This document shows positions 6,514 to 8,721 of a DNA stretch of 8,721 bases, one piece after another (positions within the stretch are counted from its first letter, which is position 1; each line of letters opens with the position of its first letter). The DNA comes from Muribaculaceae bacterium (lineage in GTDB: Bacteria > Bacteroidota > Bacteroidia > Bacteroidales > Muribaculaceae). Below the pieces are notes generated by a model. That model searched no databases, had not been told where the DNA came from, and was given only the letters and a program-made list of their open reading frames with translations. Both the position numbers and the translations under genes were made by a program. Location of the stretch: positions 1-8,721 of the forward strand of contig JAIDJJ010000584.1 in assembly GCA_029052265.1 (NCBI GenBank), written 5' to 3'.

Positions 6514-7872
6514 CTATCTGACAAGATGCCAGGAATCGAAATCAAACAATTCGCTGTCGCCTCCCCTAAAGAGGATATATACATCCTTAACTCCCTTTAC
6601 CTCTGGATTTACATCCACGCTTATATCCCCGTTTTTCTCGACCGGCACTACAGCGAAAGGTTTCTCTACTCCGTCTATAAAAAATTCTATGGAACCCGGA
6701 TTTTTTATATTTAGCACCTTGGCTGTCAGTCTTGACGCACCATTTGAGAAGTCAACACTTTTCAGGCGTGTCCAGTCGCCATTATGAATAGATGTGAGAT
6801 AATGGGAGGTGCCCGCCGTGCGGTCTGTCTTTACACCCCATGAGTCTGACATCGTCTCCGCCTCGACTGTCGAAAACGGGTCGAGGTTCTTCAAAGGTCT
6901 GATGACACCGGCATCCGTAAACGGGATGAACGGTATGCTGTCGCCTTTCCATTCAAACTCCTCCACTGCTGCCGAACGCCTGAAACCTGAGCCGTTTGGA
7001 GCCAGACCCTGATGGTAGAACATGAAGTCTCTTCCATTGATATGGATATTCCCACCATGGATGGTGAAACTTCCTGGAGACTCGTTCATGATTCTGCCTC
7101 CATATTTCCATGGTCCATGTATGGAACGGGAAGTGGAATAAGCCATGTGTTCCGGCACACCTCCCGCTGCATAAGAAAGATAATAGATACCGTTTCTCTT
7201 GTCAAGCCAGGGACCTTCCTCGAAATTTGTTTTCATCACCTTTTTTCCAAGTTGCCAGTCATGTTTGAGACGGAGAGGTCCGAACGCCTCAGGCTTGTCA
7301 AGGTCTGCCACAGGCTTTACTTCAGAAGCCAAAGAGATCATGTCGGGATTCAGTTCGGCATACCACAGTCCGTTATTACCCCAGAAAAGATACGCCTTCC
7401 CGTCATCGTCGATAAATACCGTGGGATCAATGAATCCCCATGAGCCGGGCACAAGCGGTTTGCCAAGCGGGTCACTGTAAGGACCTTCGGGACGGTCGGC
7501 GACCGCCACCCCTATGCCATGCAGTCCGCAGGCGGTGTCTTCGGCACAGATATACCAGTACCATTTCCCGTTGCGCTCCACTGCCTGCGAAGCCCATGCA
7601 TTGTCACCCTGTTTCGCCCATTTGAAAGCCGCCGTTGTCAGGGGTGTGCCCCTGTATGTCCAGTTTACCATATCAGTGGTTGAGAACAGCTGCCAGTCTT
7701 TCATCTTGAAATACTGTGCGTCGTCTTCGTCATGACCTGTAAACATGTAAACCGTATCATTGTGTACATACGGAGCCGGGTCGGGTGTGAATGTTGTCTT
7801 TACCACAGGATTGACGGCACTCATGCCTATAACCATAGGTAAAACAGCTCCGAATATCAATAACTTTTTCAT
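6514..7872 (-). CDS. Secreted GH43 arabinofuranosidase/xylosidase with C-terminal CBM6
   Basis: The product (452 aa) carries a signal peptide (about 1-19, LLIFGAVLPMVIGMSA), a five-bladed GH43 propeller (about 25-330) and a CBM6-type beta-sandwich (about 335-452, starting STVEAETMSDSWG and ending DSWHLV). The three GH43 carboxylates are present: general base D31 in TPDPAPYV, pKa-modulating D149 in GFIDPTVF and general acid E219 in NFEEGPW. H272 in TIHGG matches the histidine near the central ion. The stretch YMFTGHDEDDAQYFKMKDWQLFSTTDMVNW (42-71) resembles the Xsa43E/arabinoxylan arabinofuranohydrolase group, so removal of arabinose from arabinoxylan or xylose from xylo-oligosaccharides is likely. 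It begins 37 nt after the end of another, broken GH43 gene, so they form a pair. It precedes xylA by 362 nt. The stop is TAG. Exact substrate is not determinable. Confidence 0.92.
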   Translation of the reverse strand: MKKLLIFGAVLPMVIGMSAVNPVVKTTFTPDPAPYVHNDTVYMFTGHDEDDAQYFKMKDWQLFSTTDMVNWTYRGTPLTTAAFKWAKQGDNAWASQAVERNGKWYWYICAEDTACGLHGIGVAVADRPEGPYSDPLGKPLVPGSWGFIDPTVFIDDDGKAYLFWGNNGLWYAELNPDMISLASEVKPVADLDKPEAFGPLRLKHDWQLGKKVMKTNFEEGPWLDKRNGIYYLSYAAGGVPEHMAYSTSRSIHGPWKYGGRIMNESPGSFTIHGGNIHINGRDFMFYHQGLAPNGSGFRRSAAVEEFEWKGDSIPFIPFTDAGVIRPLKNLDPFSTVEAETMSDSWGVKTDRTAGTSHYLTSIHNGDWTRLKSVDFSNGASRLTAKVLNIKNPGSIEFFIDGVEKPFAVVPVEKNGDISVDVNPEVKGVKDVYILFRGGDSELFDFDSWHLVR

Positions 7873-7909
7873 AATTATATTGTCAACAAGTTTTTATTTG
7901 CCTCTACGT

Positions 7910-8272
7910 TCAATCAATTACAGATGCATGAAACCAGTCGATATCTACCATTCCGCCGGAAGATTCAGTGGCATAATTATATATCGCAAACCGTGTGCCC
8001 ATGAAGAATCTTGAGAAATCAAATCTCATCTTGAATCTTTCTCCGATAGGAGTCCAGTTTTCACCATCAAGGCTATAGTAGAAATCAGCCATATCCTCAC
8101 CGGGGTTGAAATCTGTTGCGACCTTGAAATGAACGATATCGCCTTTCAATGGTATGCGTGCCATCTCCTTATCGGTCACTCCGGCAATAGCATGATTTTT
8201 ATCACCGAAAGCTACTGAAGATGTGGACGCGACAATCCATTTCCCATTTTTATCAGCCACAACCGACAGCAA
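7910..8272 (-). pseudogene. C-terminal fragment of the interrupted GH43 enzyme, after an in-frame TGA
   Basis: This 120-codon stretch continues in exactly the same frame as the fragment at 8273-8702, from which only one TGA codon (8275-8273) separates it. It starts with LLSVVADKNGKWIVAS and carries the second half of the GH43_C2-type concanavalin-like beta-sandwich, including FYYSLDGENWTPIGERF, FSRFFMGTRFAIYNYAT and the terminal DIDWFH. No ATG lies near its beginning and it has no signal peptide, so it would not be a stand-alone enzyme. In related GH43 proteins the position of the stop usually holds glycine (pattern GDYG before the next strand). One base change from GGA gives TGA. Either a nonsense mutation or a sequencing error would explain it. 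The open frame ends with its own TGA at 7910-7912, 37 nt before the next GH43 gene. Confidence 0.75.
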
Positions 8273-8702
8273 TCAGGAATCCCCGTTAAATGCGGAAAGC
8301 CCAGCCACATCGCCACATTTCATTTTGCTCACATCCATTCTTATGGCAGCCTCACTCCTGGGTCCCACCATTCTTTGGGAAATTGTGTTGGGGGCATGGA
8401 AAATATCTTTCACCACTTTTGATGTGGTGAGACGCAAAAAGCCCGGACGATCAGTCAGCGACCAGCTGCTGTTGTCAGGATTATGATTCCATTGCCAAAG
8501 CATTGATTTCTTCCCATCTGAAAATTCATCTGACACCAATACCCCTGCGTTTCCATCAGGCACAATGGTCTTGTTCACTTTCAAAGGCACTTTACCATCG
8601 CTGTCGCCAAGCATCGGCCATCCGTCTTTCCACGTGCAGGGGTTCAATGTGAGCACACGCCCCACTCCTCCACGGTCCTGAAAAATCATCCCCCACCAGT
8701 TC
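8273..8702 (-). CDS. GH43 beta-xylosidase/arabinofuranosidase, partial, cut by premature TGA
   Basis: This is the middle-to-late part of a GH43 enzyme whose 5' end lies beyond the contig. NWWGMIFQDRGGVGR and WKDGWPMLG, near the beginning, are the last propeller blade of GH43_12-like xylosidases. VSDEFSDGKKSMLWQWNHNP and WSLTDRPGFLRL, then QRMVGPRSEAAIRMDVSKMK and GDVAGLSAF, are the first strands of the C-terminal GH43_C2 beta-sandwich. The reading frame is ended by TGA (8275-8273) right after FNGDS, in the middle of that domain, yet continues without a shift into 8272-7910. The catalytic residues would be upstream and are not seen. The first six codons that can be read in from 8719 derive almost entirely from adapter-like sequence and are left out. 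The intact protein was probably exported and would work with the adjacent GH43-CBM6 enzyme on xylan side chains. Confidence 0.8.
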
Positions 8703-8721
8703 CTGTCTCTTATAAACATAT
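8703..8721. other. Tn5 mosaic-end / Nextera adapter sequence at contig edge
   Basis: The final 19 bases, CTGTCTCTTATAAACATAT, match the reverse complement of the 19-bp Tn5 mosaic end (CTGTCTCTTATACACATCT) at 17 of 19 positions, beginning exactly at the CTGTCTC junction and stopping exactly at the window end. The mismatches are at 8715 and 8720, both A where the adapter has C. Read on the minus strand it adds the residues MFIRD plus part of an Arg codon, which have no place in a GH43 enzyme, before the conserved NWWG. It is best treated as library-adapter residue rather than genome sequence. Confidence 0.88.

Noticed and set aside
8273..8275. TGA read as glycine (alternative genetic code) or as selenocysteine
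   Set aside because: Other genes in the window end naturally at TGA, the organism looks like Bacteroidota with the standard bacterial code, and no SECIS-like or selenoenzyme context is evident.
8703..8721. Genuine Tn5-family transposon end in the genome
   Set aside because: Only the bare 19-bp mosaic end is present, flush with the window terminus. The hyperactive-Tn5 mosaic end is an engineered sequence, so a library adapter is the simpler explanation.

Overview
The window reads as the end of a Bacteroidota contig, most likely a gut Bacteroidales of the Muribaculaceae/Bacteroidaceae type. This rests on a class II xylose isomerase of 438 residues, Bacteroidetes-style exported glycosidases, weak or absent Shine-Dalgarno sequences, and a TAnnTTTG-type -7 element upstream of xylA. 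The family assignment is inference from protein character, not a database match.

Layout, left to right. Positions 1-271 contain no gene I can support. A plus-strand exported glycerophosphodiester phosphodiesterase follows (272-1051) and converges on everything else across a 13-bp stem terminator (1060-1094). All remaining genes are on the minus strand. In transcription order they are: the 3' part of a GH43 glycosidase broken by an in-frame TGA (8702 down to 7910); an intact secreted GH43-CBM6 arabinofuranosidase/xylosidase (7872-6514); a 362-bp regulatory-looking gap; xylA (6151-4835); a XylE-type xylose/H+ symporter (4758-3274); pgeF, a peptidoglycan editing factor (3171-2428); and an exported trehalase-fold (GH37/GH63-like) glycosidase (2413-1133).

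The core is a pentose-scavenging locus. Exported GH43 enzymes would release xylose or arabinose from arabinoxylan side chains and xylo-oligosaccharides. XylE would import xylose and XylA would isomerise it to xylulose. No xylulokinase, SusC/SusD pair or regulator gene is in the window. Perfect hairpins punctuate the cluster: 14 bp in the putative xylA leader, 12 bp between xylA and xylE, and 15 bp after xylE. They suggest graded expression rather than one uniform transcript. pgeF and the last glycosidase lie beyond the strongest hairpin and look like a separate two-gene unit.

The most consequential observation concerns quality. The last 19 bases (8703-8721) match the Tn5 mosaic end/Nextera adapter at 17 of 19 positions, so the contig edge is very probably not genomic. 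Both adapter mismatches, and the change that would explain the in-frame TGA, are C-to-A on the plus strand. The broken GH43 may therefore be a sequencing or assembly error rather than a true pseudogene. I saw no CRISPR array, mobile element, tRNA or rRNA, and no convincing new system.
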